Of a stretch of DNA of 38,041 bases, positions 30,679 through 38,041 are shown in pieces (within the stretch, counting starts at the first letter, position 1; the number at the start of each line of letters is the position of its first letter). Source of the DNA: an uncultured Oscillibacter sp. (GTDB taxonomy: Bacteria > Bacillota > Clostridia > Oscillospirales > Oscillospiraceae); contig CAJUQM010000028.1 in NCBI GenBank assembly GCA_910588005.1, positions 1-38,041 on the forward strand, read 5' to 3'. The notes below the pieces were generated by a model, which was not told the DNA's origin, ran no database searches, and saw nothing but the letters and a program-made list of their open reading frames with translations. The position numbers were made by a program, and so were the translations under genes.

Positions 30679-31962
30679 ATGGAGAAAACGGACCAGCGCT
30701 ATCGCCATTTCGTGCAGATCCTGCGGGAGGAACTGGTACCTGCCATGGGCTGTACGGAACCCATCGCCATCGCCTATGGGGCCGCCAAAGCCAGGGAGAT
30801 CCTGGGCCGTCTGCCGGATCAGATTTTAGTGGAGGCCAGCGGGAATATCATTAAGAATGTGAAGAGCGTGGTGGTGCCCAACACCGGCGGCCTGAAGGGG
30901 ATCGAGGCCTCCGCCGCGGCCGGCGTGGTGGCCGGGGACGCCGGAAAAATCCTGGAGGTGATCTCCCAAGTCAGCCAGGAGCAGAAAGCGGACATCCGCT
31001 CCTATCTGGAGACCCACGAGGTCCGCGTGATCCCCGCCATGGGGGATGTGATCTTCGACATCGTCGTCAATCTCACCGCCGGGGAGGATACCGTCCGGCT
31101 GCGCATTGCCGACTACCACACCAATATTGTACTCATCGAAAAGAACGGCGAGACCCTGCTGAAGGCCGGCGCCGTAGTGTCGGCGGACAATACCGCAGGC
31201 CTCACAGACCGCAGCTGTCTGTCCGTAGAGGCCATTGTGGACTTTGTCAACACCATGGATGTGGACGATGTGCGTGAGATCGTTCAGCGTCAAATCGATT
31301 ACAACTGCGCCATTGCCCAAGAGGGCATGGCCCGCGACTGGGGCGCCAACATCGGCAAGGTGCTGCGGGAACACTACGGCGACGATATCAAAATCCGCGC
31401 TCGGGCCATGGCCGCCGCCGGATCAGACGCCCGCATGAGCGGCTGTGAGATGCCGGTGATCATCGTCTCCGGCAGCGGAAACCAGGGCATCACCGCCTCG
31501 GTGCCCGTCGTTGAATACGCCAAGGAACTGGGCGCGGACCGGGAGTCCACACTCCGGGCCGTCACCCTCAGCGACCTTTTGACCATCCATATGAAAACCG
31601 GAATCGGCCGTCTCAGCGCCTATTGCGGAGCCGTCAGCGCCGGCTGCGGCGCGGGCGCTGCCATCGCCTATCTCCATGGCGGCGGCCTCACCGAGATCGC
31701 CCACACCCTGGTCAACGCCCTGGCCACCATCTCCGGCATGATCTGCGACGGAGCCAAGCCCTCCTGCGCGGCGAAGATCGCCGCTGCGGTGGATGCGGGC
31801 ATTCTGGGCTATAACATGTACCGCAGCAACCAGCAGTTCCGCGGGGGAGAGGGCATCGTCTCCAAGGGGGTGGAGAACACAATCGCCAACATCGGCCGCC
31901 TGGGCCGCCTGGGGATGCGGGAGACCGACAGGGAGATCATCCGCATCATGACAGGGGGCTGA
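30679..31962 (+). CDS. cyuA: L-cysteine desulfidase family protein (CyuA/YhaM, UPF0597)
   Basis: A 427-aa protein of the serine dehydratase-like, oxygen-labile Fe-S family that breaks L-cysteine into pyruvate, ammonia and hydrogen sulfide. The start ELVPAMGCTEPIAIAYGAAK with C25 is diagnostic. Further conserved segments: SGSGNQGITASVPV (262-275), YCGAVSAGCGAGAA (313-326) and MICDGAKPSCAAK (352-364). Candidate cluster ligands are C25, C314 and C354, with C321 and C361 nearby. ATG at 30679 has AAAAGGAGG; a longer upstream frame exists but lacks support. An amino-acid symporter follows, supporting uptake and degradation of cysteine. Confidence 0.9.
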   Translation: MEKTDQRYRHFVQILREELVPAMGCTEPIAIAYGAAKAREILGRLPDQILVEASGNIIKNVKSVVVPNTGGLKGIEASAAAGVVAGDAGKILEVISQVSQEQKADIRSYLETHEVRVIPAMGDVIFDIVVNLTAGEDTVRLRIADYHTNIVLIEKNGETLLKAGAVVSADNTAGLTDRSCLSVEAIVDFVNTMDVDDVREIVQRQIDYNCAIAQEGMARDWGANIGKVLREHYGDDIKIRARAMAAAGSDARMSGCEMPVIIVSGSGNQGITASVPVVEYAKELGADRESTLRAVTLSDLLTIHMKTGIGRLSAYCGAVSAGCGAGAAIAYLHGGGLTEIAHTLVNALATISGMICDGAKPSCAAKIAAAVDAGILGYNMYRSNQQFRGGEGIVSKGVENTIANIGRLGRLGMRETDREIIRIMTGG

Positions 31963-32021
31963 GCGTCATATATCTTACAAAGAGCGAATCTGTGTTTGGG
32001 AAGATTTGAGGAGGAAATTGT

Positions 32022-33224
32022 ATGAATTTTTTGAAAAGCCTGCCAGGTAAACTTCTTGTCGGCATTGCAGCCGGTATCATACTGGGGCTGTTCCTGCCGG
32101 AGAGCGTCATGACCGTCGTGGTCACCCTGAAATACATCTGCAATCAACTCATCATGTTCTGCGTCCCCCTGATTGTCATCGGCTTCATCGCCCCGTCCAT
32201 CACCAAGATGGGTTCCAACGCCACCCGTATGCTGGGCGTTGCCATTGTCATTGCCTACGTCAGCACGGTCCTGGCGACCCTGATGTCCATGATCGCCGGT
32301 TACATCCTGGTCCCCCACCTGCCCATCGCCTCCACTATGGAGGGCCTGAAAGAACTGCCCGGCGTAGCGTTCAAGCTGGAGATCCCCCAGATCATGCCTG
32401 TGATGAGCGCCTTGGTCTTCTCCGTCCTCATCGGCCTGGCGGCTGTCTGGACCAAGGCCCGGACCATCACCGCCGTGCTCCAGGAATTCCAGAATATCGT
32501 TCTCAGCGTGGTAAAGAAGGTGGTCATTCCCATCCTGCCCTTCTTCATTGCCCTGACCTTCTGCGGCCTCAGCTATGACGGCACCATCACCAAGCAGCTT
32601 CCCGCCTTCCTGCTGGCTATCGTCATCGTCATGGCGGGCCATTACATCTGGCTGGCCGTCCTTTACGGCGCCGCCGGCGCATATTCCGGCCGGAACTCCA
32701 TTGAGGTCGTAAAGCACTACGGCCCCGCCTATCTGACCGCCGTGGGCACCATGTCCTCCGCCGCCACCCTGGCCGTTGCCCTGGACGGTGCCCGGAAGAG
32801 TTCCGTGCTCCGCTCCGACATGGTGGAGTTCGGCATCCCCCTGTTTGCCAACATCCACCTCTGCGGCTCCGCCCTCACCGAGACCTTCTTTGTCATGATC
32901 GTCTCCAAGGTGCTGTACGGCGAACTGCCCAGCATGGGCCGCATGGTCCTCTTCATCCTGCTGCTGGGGATCTTCGCCATCGGCGCTCCCGGCGTCCCCG
33001 GCGGCACGGTCATGGCCTCCCTGGGCCTGATCACCGGCATCCTCTTCACCGACCCCGCCACCTCCGGCGACGCCACCGCCCTGATGCTGGCTATCTTTGC
33101 CCTTCAGGACAGCTTTGGCACCGCCTGCAACGTCACCGGCGACGGCGCGCTGACTCTGGTCCTCACCGGTTACGCGGAAAAACACGGAATTCGTGAAGAA
33201 CAGCTCCAGACTGTGGACCTCTGA
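32022..33224 (+). CDS. Dicarboxylate/amino acid:cation symporter (DAACS/SLC1 family), probable cysteine or serine importer
   Basis: A 400-aa membrane protein (MNFLKSLPGKLLVGIAAGII). Family segments: YLTAVGTMSSAATLAVAL (serine-rich hairpin), GIPLFANIHLCGSALTET, GAPGVPGGTVMASLG and, at the substrate site, LQDSFGTACNVTGDGALTLV with the NxTGD motif. GAGGAGG site before the ATG. It follows the cysteine desulfidase by 59 bases on the same transcript and precedes a strong terminator. The substrate assignment is by context only. Confidence 0.88.
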   Translation: MNFLKSLPGKLLVGIAAGIILGLFLPESVMTVVVTLKYICNQLIMFCVPLIVIGFIAPSITKMGSNATRMLGVAIVIAYVSTVLATLMSMIAGYILVPHLPIASTMEGLKELPGVAFKLEIPQIMPVMSALVFSVLIGLAAVWTKARTITAVLQEFQNIVLSVVKKVVIPILPFFIALTFCGLSYDGTITKQLPAFLLAIVIVMAGHYIWLAVLYGAAGAYSGRNSIEVVKHYGPAYLTAVGTMSSAATLAVALDGARKSSVLRSDMVEFGIPLFANIHLCGSALTETFFVMIVSKVLYGELPSMGRMVLFILLLGIFAIGAPGVPGGTVMASLGLITGILFTDPATSGDATALMLAIFALQDSFGTACNVTGDGALTLVLTGYAEKHGIREEQLQTVDL

Positions 33225-33235
33225 GCCAACTGCCT

Positions 33236-33274
33236 CCCCATTCCCGGGCCACAACCTGGGAATGGGGCTTTTTT
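33236..33274 (+). terminator. Intrinsic terminator of the cyuA-symporter operon
   Basis: A perfect 10-bp stem (33236-33245 with 33258-33267) followed by C and six T (33269-33274). Confidence 0.9.
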
Positions 33275-33320
33275 GTCTGTTTCAGCGCTTTTGCCTGAGA
33301 CCTCCGCCGTCCGCACGCTG

Positions 33321-33397
33321 TGTCAATTTTTGTCAGGCTCCGTCATTTGTTGTCACAAGTGCGGAAACCCGGGGAAATTTATCATATTCTGTATACA
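33321..33397 (+). promoter_or_regulatory. Four TGTCA-type repeats at exact 10-bp spacing, with a -10 box
   Basis: TGTCA at 33321, TGTCA at 33331, CGTCA at 33341 and TGTCA at 33351 repeat exactly every 10 bases, on one face of the helix. TGTC is the core of the Spo0A box (TTTGTCRAA). A TATACA -10 candidate lies at 33392-33397 without a good -35, as expected for an activated promoter. The gene they precede encodes a Spo0A-C-type domain. Confidence 0.6.
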
Positions 33398-33424
33398 TCC
33401 GAAGAGAAAGAGAGGATGACAGGG

Positions 33425-33973
33425 ATGAAAAATCTCTCGCAAATTCTGACGGAGCTTGCAAACCACGGAAGCTGGGAGGGCTACGGCCTGCTCTACTATG
33501 CGGTCGAAGAGGCCGTTAAGGTACAGCCTATGCCGCCCAGCATGGACAAGCTATGTAAAAAGCTGGTGGGAATTGGTGGCAAGCAAAACCCGGAGACCAT
33601 CTACCGCTCCATGGCCAGAGCGGTGGACGACATCTGGGCCAGAGACGCAAGCCGTATGCTCTTAAAGGCATACTACCGCCGGGAGCTGGTGGAAAAGCCT
33701 ACGCCGGACAGTTTCATCTCCGCCCTGGCCCGATATCTATGGGAGCAGTCCTTTCTGCAGCAGGACGAAATCTCTCCCTACCGAATTACCTTCGACATTC
33801 CCAGTCAAAAATACGGAATCATTATCCATATGGAGGGTTCCGACCTCTGGGCCTCCTTCCCCGCCTTGAGCGAAGATCTTGAGCGGGTGCGGCGGATTGT
33901 CCGGTTTCTCGAACAGAAGCAGGTCTCCCTGGAGGCTTTCAAGGATTTTTACCTCTCCGGCGGCCTGCAATAG
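33425..33973 (+). CDS. Protein with Spo0A C-terminal (DNA-binding)-like domain
   Basis: A 182-aa protein with no receiver domain. Residues about 1-85 match the Spo0A C-terminal effector domain: ILTELANHGSWEGYGLLYYAVEEAV (helices A-B), SMDKLCKKLVGIGGKQNPET and IYRSMARAVDDIWARDASRM (recognition region). Residues 100-182 are a separate mixed alpha/beta region I do not recognise. ATG at 33425 is chosen for AGAGG nine bases upstream; an ATG at 33416 is possible. It may bind TGTC-type sites, including the repeats in its own promoter. It stands alone, with a terminator downstream. Confidence 0.78.
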   Translation: MKNLSQILTELANHGSWEGYGLLYYAVEEAVKVQPMPPSMDKLCKKLVGIGGKQNPETIYRSMARAVDDIWARDASRMLLKAYYRRELVEKPTPDSFISALARYLWEQSFLQQDEISPYRITFDIPSQKYGIIIHMEGSDLWASFPALSEDLERVRRIVRFLEQKQVSLEAFKDFYLSGGLQ

Positions 33974-33979
33974 GACGTC

Positions 33980-34014
33980 AAAAAAAGCCCCGCCTGTCCA
34001 AACAGGCGGGGCTT
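33980..34014 (-). terminator. Intrinsic terminator of the TRAP transporter operon
   Basis: A perfect 12-bp stem (33985-33996 with 34003-34014), followed on the minus strand by a run of T (33986-33980). It lies in the gap between convergent genes. Confidence 0.88.
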
Positions 34015-34057
34015 CCATCATAGGAGAGACTCCGTAGAGATATCCAAAAATCCGCTG

Positions 34058-36088
34058 TCAGGCCGCGGCGTTTTTCGCGCCCATCTTCTGCAAGATCACC
34101 ACCCCAATCACCAGCACCAGGCCGGCGATATCGCTGACGAAACCGGGGATCATCATACTCAGGCCGCCCGCCACAAGCAGCAGGCGAAACAGGGGATTGA
34201 TCCTGCGGAACAGCGTGCCGTTGAGGGCCGCCGCCACTCCAAAGAGTCCAATAAGGGAGGAAACAACGATCACCACCACATCCAGCGGACCGGTATCCAC
34301 CAGCAGCATAGCGGGGTTGAACGCAAAGATATAGGGCACGATGAAGGCCGCAATGGCCAGTTTTGTGGCGTTGACGCCGGTTTTCATGGGATTGGATTTG
34401 GCGATGGCGCTGCCGGCATAGGCCGCCAGAGCCACAGGGGGGGTGATATCCGCCACGATGCCGAAGTAGAACACGAAGAAGTGGGCGGGGATCTTGCCGA
34501 TGCCCAGGGTGATCAAGATGGGGGCGCAGGTGGAGGCCATAATGCAGTAGTTGGCGGTGGTGGGCACGCCCATGCCCAGCACAATGCAGCACAGCATGGT
34601 CAAAAACAGGGCGATAAACAGGGCCAGCGCCTCGTTGGGAATCATGCGGCTGATGTTCACCACCGCGCTGACCAGTTTAGACGCCAATCCCGTCACGGTG
34701 ATGCAGCCGGCCACCATGCCCGCCATGGAGCAGGCCACCGCCACGGTGATGCAGCCCCGCCCGCCGGCCTCCAGGGAATTGGCGATCATAGCGCCGGTCT
34801 CCTTGACCGCGTGGACGGCAAAGCCCTCTCCGTGCTGGGCGTGGCTGTCCCGGAAGATGTTGGGCAGGCTCACCAGAACCGTCAGCACAATGGCGATGGC
34901 GGCGGAGAACTGCAGCGTCCGCACGCCGGTGGACACCAGCCACACCAGCACCACCAGTGGAATCAGAAGATAGATGCTGCGGACCAAAAGCCGCATCTTC
35001 GGCAGCTGGTCCCGGGGAATGCCCTGCAATCCCAGACGCTTGGCCTCCAGATGGACGGAGAGGAAGATTCCGGTGAAGTACAGCAGGGCAGGCAGAATGG
35101 CTTTCAGCGCCACGGTGGCATAGGTGGTGTCCATATACTCCGCCATCAAAAACGCCGCGGCGCCCATGATGGGCGGCATGATCTGCCCGCCGGTAGAGGC
35201 CGCGGCCTCCACTGCGGCGGCAAACTCCCCCTTGTAGCCGGTCTTTTTCATCATGGGAATAGTCACAGATCCGGTGGTCACCGTGTTGCCCACAGAGGAG
35301 CCGGAGACCATGCCGCACAGGGCGGAGGAAATCACCGCCACCTTGGCCGGACCGCCGGAGGAGGAACCTGCCGCGCAGTTGGCAAGGTCGATGAAAAAGC
35401 CGGAGATTCCGGTGCGCTCCAAAAAGGAGCCGAAGATGATGAATACGGCGATGAACTTGGCGCACACCTGGATGGGTGTGGCCATGACGCCGGAGGTCCC
35501 GTAAAACAGGGTGTAAATCACCCGGGCCAGGCTCTGGCCGCTGGCGAAGGTGTACACCATCAGCGCCCCTACCACAAAGAGGATCGGCAGGCCCACGCAC
35601 CGGCGGCACAGCTCTGCCAAGCATAAAATGCCTACAACTCCCAGAGTGATATACAGCCACGCCCCGTCAATGGCGTTTTCGCCCCAGGGGTCGATCTTGG
35701 CGGCGCTGGTGATCACCATGACCAGGTTCTTGTAGTTCACACAGTAATAGAAGAAGGAACCCGCCCCCAGAACCATCAGCACGGCGTCATACCAGGGGAT
35801 GGAGTTGGGCTTTACATGGCCCTTGTGAACAGGGTAATTGAGATAGCCCATGATGATGATCAAACCCAGAAAGGCCGACAGGCGGATGGGCAGGTCCGCC
35901 GTGCTCCACAGGGTGGACCAGATGCAGTACAGAGAGAACAGCGCCGAGATTACGCGGACCACCAGCTTGGGCGTTCCCTCCCAGATGCGGGTGGCGGACT
36001 CCCGGTCATATTTGCGCATGACCTCGTCCATCTCCGCCGCCGTGCCGGCCTCCGCGCCCGGCAGGGCGTTCTTGTCTTTTTCGCTCAT
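34058..36088 (-). CDS. TRAP transporter fused permease (TAXI type, 4TM/12TM fusion)
   Basis: A 676-aa membrane protein combining the small (Q) and large (M) TRAP permease subunits. Residues about 40-170 hold the first segments; the large subunit starts near 180 with ILFVVGALMVYTFASGQSLA. Family hallmarks: GSSSGGPAKVAVISSALCGM (about 240), SGSSVGNTVTTGSVTIPMMK, AAASTGGQIMPPIMGAAAFL and LGMGVPTTANYCIMA. ATG at 36088 has GGAGG; an ATG at 36103 would add five residues. With the binding protein at 36248-37261 it forms a sodium- or proton-driven importer of organic acids or amino acids. Confidence 0.93.
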   Translation of the reverse strand: MSEKDKNALPGAEAGTAAEMDEVMRKYDRESATRIWEGTPKLVVRVISALFSLYCIWSTLWSTADLPIRLSAFLGLIIIMGYLNYPVHKGHVKPNSIPWYDAVLMVLGAGSFFYYCVNYKNLVMVITSAAKIDPWGENAIDGAWLYITLGVVGILCLAELCRRCVGLPILFVVGALMVYTFASGQSLARVIYTLFYGTSGVMATPIQVCAKFIAVFIIFGSFLERTGISGFFIDLANCAAGSSSGGPAKVAVISSALCGMVSGSSVGNTVTTGSVTIPMMKKTGYKGEFAAAVEAAASTGGQIMPPIMGAAAFLMAEYMDTTYATVALKAILPALLYFTGIFLSVHLEAKRLGLQGIPRDQLPKMRLLVRSIYLLIPLVVLVWLVSTGVRTLQFSAAIAIVLTVLVSLPNIFRDSHAQHGEGFAVHAVKETGAMIANSLEAGGRGCITVAVACSMAGMVAGCITVTGLASKLVSAVVNISRMIPNEALALFIALFLTMLCCIVLGMGVPTTANYCIMASTCAPILITLGIGKIPAHFFVFYFGIVADITPPVALAAYAGSAIAKSNPMKTGVNATKLAIAAFIVPYIFAFNPAMLLVDTGPLDVVVIVVSSLIGLFGVAAALNGTLFRRINPLFRLLLVAGGLSMMIPGFVSDIAGLVLVIGVVILQKMGAKNAAA

Positions 36089-36121
36089 AGGGTGAACCTC
36101 CACGATCGAATTTCTCTTGCC

Positions 36122-36193
36122 GTGTTGAAAAGGCGCAAAGCGGAGGCTTCACCGCCCTTTCAACACAGCAAGGGCCGCGTTACGCGGCCCTTG
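36122..36193. repeat. Two hairpins between the TAXI binding protein and permease genes
   Basis: GTGTTGAAA (36122-36130) pairs with TTTCAACAC (36158-36166), and CAAGGGCCGCG (36169-36179) pairs with CGCGGCCCTTG (36183-36193). Neither has a T-run. Hairpins at this place usually stabilise the upstream message and so raise the binding protein level over permease. Confidence 0.65.
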
Positions 36194-36247
36194 CCGGATA
36201 AAATTACTTCCGGACAGGGAATCTTAACGGTTCCTAAGCGGAACTTC

Positions 36248-37261
36248 TCAATAGGTCCCGGCAGGGATGGTATAGGCGCTGTAGTAGGGAGAGGCGGCCA
36301 GCAGGCCGCTGGTGTGCTCCTCGTCCAGGCCCACCAGATACACGGGCTTGGAGGTGGCCAGGTCCACAATGGCGGTGGTGGGGGCGCCGGCCACCACGAA
36401 GGCAGCGTCAATCTTGCCGTCCTTCAGGCTCTCGGCACTGTCGCTGAAGCCCTGGAACACCGGGCTGATGCCGCTGTCTGGGTCGATGCCGTAGGCACCC
36501 AGCACGTCCACGGCGTTAAACCACACGCCGGAACCCCGGTCGCCGATGGAGACGGACTTGCCCGCCAGGTCCGCCACGGACTTGATGTCGGGGTTGGTAG
36601 TGACGATCTGGACCTGCTCCATATACAGGGCGGCCACCACGGAGAAGCCGGTGACGGCGCTGTCAAACAGCCGCTCGCCGTTGAAGGCATAGCTCATAAC
36701 GTCGGACTGGACAAAACCCAGCTGCACGTCGCCGGCGGCCAGATCCTCGATGTTGGCCTTGGAGCCGCCGGAGGTAACTGCGGTGACGGAGACGCCGGTG
36801 TTGTTGGAGACGTAGCTGGACAGCACGCCGCCGAAGCCGTAGTAGGTGCCGGACTCACCGCCAGTGCCGAAGGTCAGGGCCTTGGAGTCGCCTACGCCGG
36901 CGCCGTCCTTCACGGCGGCCACATCCTTGCCCTTCTCAGAGAAGTACTTGGCAGCGCCGGGGTGATAGGGAACACTGGTGACGGAGGACGCAAAGTCCAG
37001 GTCCAGCTCGCCGCCCTTGGCGTGCTGGTCGGTGATGGCGTCCTTGTTCTCAAAAATTGTGGAAACAAAGTCATAGATGTCAGCCTCGGGCACGTCGTCC
37101 CGGGCGATCACCACAGCGCCCACGGCCACGGTGTTGGTGTCCACAGCCGCCGCGCCCTTGTTGGCGTTGGCGTCGCCGCCGCCGCTGTTGTTGCCGCCGC
37201 AGGCGGCCAGCACGGTGACCATCATCATAACGGCCGTCAGCAAAGACAGAATCTTTTTCAT
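36248..37261 (-). CDS. TAXI-type TRAP transporter binding lipoprotein, apparently circularly permuted
   Basis: A 337-aa lipoprotein: signal peptide 1-20, lipobox LAAC with C21, Gly/Asn/Ala-rich linker to about 40. The usual mature TAXI start (ALTFGTGGESGTYYGFGGVL) is found only at residue 128. The usual C-terminal portion (VAVGAVVIARDD ... YDFVSTIFENKD ... SSVTSVPYHPGAAKYFSEKG) occupies residues 41-117, and the protein ends at IPAGTY (332-337), after which that portion would normally follow. So the order appears to be signal, C-part, N-part. Internal landmarks are intact: SGGSKANIEDLAAGD, FVQSDVMSYAF, GDRGSGVWFNA, AFVVAGAPT. ATG at 37261 has AGAGGA; a good promoter precedes it. Permease downstream. 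Confidence 0.9.
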   Translation of the reverse strand: MKKILSLLTAVMMMVTVLAACGGNNSGGGDANANKGAAAVDTNTVAVGAVVIARDDVPEADIYDFVSTIFENKDAITDQHAKGGELDLDFASSVTSVPYHPGAAKYFSEKGKDVAAVKDGAGVGDSKALTFGTGGESGTYYGFGGVLSSYVSNNTGVSVTAVTSGGSKANIEDLAAGDVQLGFVQSDVMSYAFNGERLFDSAVTGFSVVAALYMEQVQIVTTNPDIKSVADLAGKSVSIGDRGSGVWFNAVDVLGAYGIDPDSGISPVFQGFSDSAESLKDGKIDAAFVVAGAPTTAIVDLATSKPVYLVGLDEEHTSGLLAASPYYSAYTIPAGTY

Positions 37262-37310
37262 CGCAAATCCTCTTTTCCTATTTTGATACGCAATCTTGCT
37301 TGTGCTGCAT

Positions 37311-37339
37311 ATTATAACCCCATCCCCTTCATTTTTCAA
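37311..37339 (-). promoter_or_regulatory. Promoter of the TAXI transporter operon
   Basis: On the minus strand TTGAAA (37339-37334), 17-base spacer, perfect TATAAT (37316-37311), about 50 bases upstream of the ATG at 37261. Confidence 0.8.
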
Positions 37340-37487
37340 GTACATTTTTGAGTTTCCAGCCCTTTTCTGCAAGTTTGCACTGTCATTCCTTCATTTTTCT
37401 CCCGCTTTTGCATCACTGTCACAGAAATCCTGCAAATCTCCCCCCCGTCTCCCCCATCCGGAGCGGGGATTTCCCGGCGGAACGGGG

Positions 37488-37520
37488 AAAAGAGGCGCGG
37501 GCAGTTTGCCCGCGCCTCTT
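37488..37520 (-). terminator. Intrinsic terminator after thrS
   Basis: A perfect 14-bp stem (37490-37503 with 37507-37520, loop GTT), with a short T-run on the minus strand, 15 bases after the thrS stop. Confidence 0.8.
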
Positions 37521-37535
37521 CAAAATCCGCGCTCC

Positions 37536-38041
37536 TTATTTCCGCTCCTTAGCGTCCACTTCCCTGCCCAGCAGCTCCAGGAACCGGTCCAGGGTCATGG
37601 CCCCCAGATCCTCGCCGCTGCGGTGGCGGACAGAGACGGTCCCGTTCTCGACGTCCCGGTCGCCCACCACCAGCATATAGGGGATCTTCTCCAGTGTGGC
37701 CTCCCGGATCTTCTTGCCGATCTTCTCATTGCGCACGTCGGTCTCCGCCCGGAAGCCGGCCCCGTCCAGCCCGGCGGCAATCTCCGCGGCGTACCCGTCC
37801 GCCCGCTCGGTGACGGTGAGGACCTTCACCTGCACAGGGGCCAGCCAGGCGGGGAAGGCCCCGGCGAAGTGCTCGGTAATGACGCCGATAAACCGCTCGA
37901 TAGAACCCAGCACCACCCGGTGGATCATGACGGGGCGGTGCTTCTGGCCGTCCTCGCCGGTGTACTCCAGCTCAAACCGCTCCGGCAGCTGGCTGTCCAG
38001 CTGGATGGTGCCGCACTGCCAGGTGCGGCCCAGGGAGTCGG
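37536..38041 (-). CDS. thrS: Threonyl-tRNA synthetase, C-terminal part
   Basis: The 3' end of a class II synthetase, open at the right edge of the window. The visible part contains motif 3 (HRPVMIHRVVLGSIERFIG) and the anticodon-binding domain, from FPAWLAPVQVKVLTVTERA through VRHRSGEDLGAMTLDRFLEL to the C-terminus. It charges tRNA-Thr with threonine. The preceding codons continue in frame to position 38039, so the start lies outside. Confidence 0.95.
   Translation of the reverse strand, partial: DSLGRTWQCGTIQLDSQLPERFELEYTGEDGQKHRPVMIHRVVLGSIERFIGVITEHFAGAFPAWLAPVQVKVLTVTERADGYAAEIAAGLDGAGFRAETDVRNEKIGKKIREATLEKIPYMLVVGDRDVENGTVSVRHRSGEDLGAMTLDRFLELLGREVDAKERK

Noticed and set aside
1..38041. 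CRISPR arrays, tRNA or rRNA genes
   Set aside because: No regularly spaced repeats of CRISPR size, no recognisable tRNA cloverleaf and no rRNA sequence were seen by eye on either strand.

Overview
The window looks like chromosome from a GC-rich, low-branching Firmicute of the Clostridia, most likely an Oscillospiraceae-type gut anaerobe (Flavonifractor/Lawsonibacter/Intestinimonas-like). This is inference from the gene families: a CD1115-type conjugative element, TAXI-TRAP transport, an oxygen-sensitive Fe-S serine dehydratase, an L-cysteine desulfidase, a spore-cortex-type deacetylase and a Spo0A-C-domain regulator. The organism was not identified by any search.

Layout. (1) 1-~4.8 kb, minus strand: one end of an integrative conjugative element, with an HTH regulator (cut by the window edge), a shortened Maff2 protein, a small unknown, a VirD4/TraG coupling ATPase, PcfB, a DUF5348 protein and a RepA_N-type initiator whose leader carries terminators on both strands. 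(2) 5.3-6.1 kb: a PdaA-like polysaccharide deacetylase. (3) 6.3-19.4 kb, minus strand: a compact, intact-looking phage structural cluster in one probable operon: small and large terminase, portal, protease, decoration, major capsid, connectors, contractile sheath, tube, chaperone, a 223-aa unknown where a tape measure would be expected, LysM protein, hub, spike, baseplate proteins. It has no integrase, replication, repressor, lysis or tail-fibre gene here and is bounded by intrinsic terminators. This gene-transfer-agent-like organisation is one of the two most interesting things in the window. (4) 19.5-23.6 kb: sodium/proline symporter with a TetR regulator and a 20-bp-arm palindrome, an XRE regulator divergent from a NeuD-like acetyltransferase, and an XRE protein fused to a desulfoferrodoxin-like module. 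(5) 24-33.2 kb: dapF, two SLC1/DAACS symporters, L-serine dehydratase sdaAB-sdaAA with a TraX-family protein, an 8-oxoguanine-deaminase-like amidohydrolase, and an L-cysteine desulfidase with its own symporter. Together these form an amino-acid uptake and deamination neighbourhood yielding pyruvate, ammonia and sulfide. (6) 33.4-38 kb: a Spo0A-C-domain protein behind four helically phased TGTCA repeats, a TAXI-type TRAP transporter (binding protein plus fused permease), and the 3' part of thrS.

The second standout is the TAXI binding protein (36248-37261). Its lipoprotein signal is followed by the segment that normally ends the protein, and the chain stops just after the IPAGTY motif where that segment would normally start. 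Read directly, it appears to be an in-frame circular permutation of the family.

All family assignments come from motif recognition by eye; no alignment, HMM or database search was possible.
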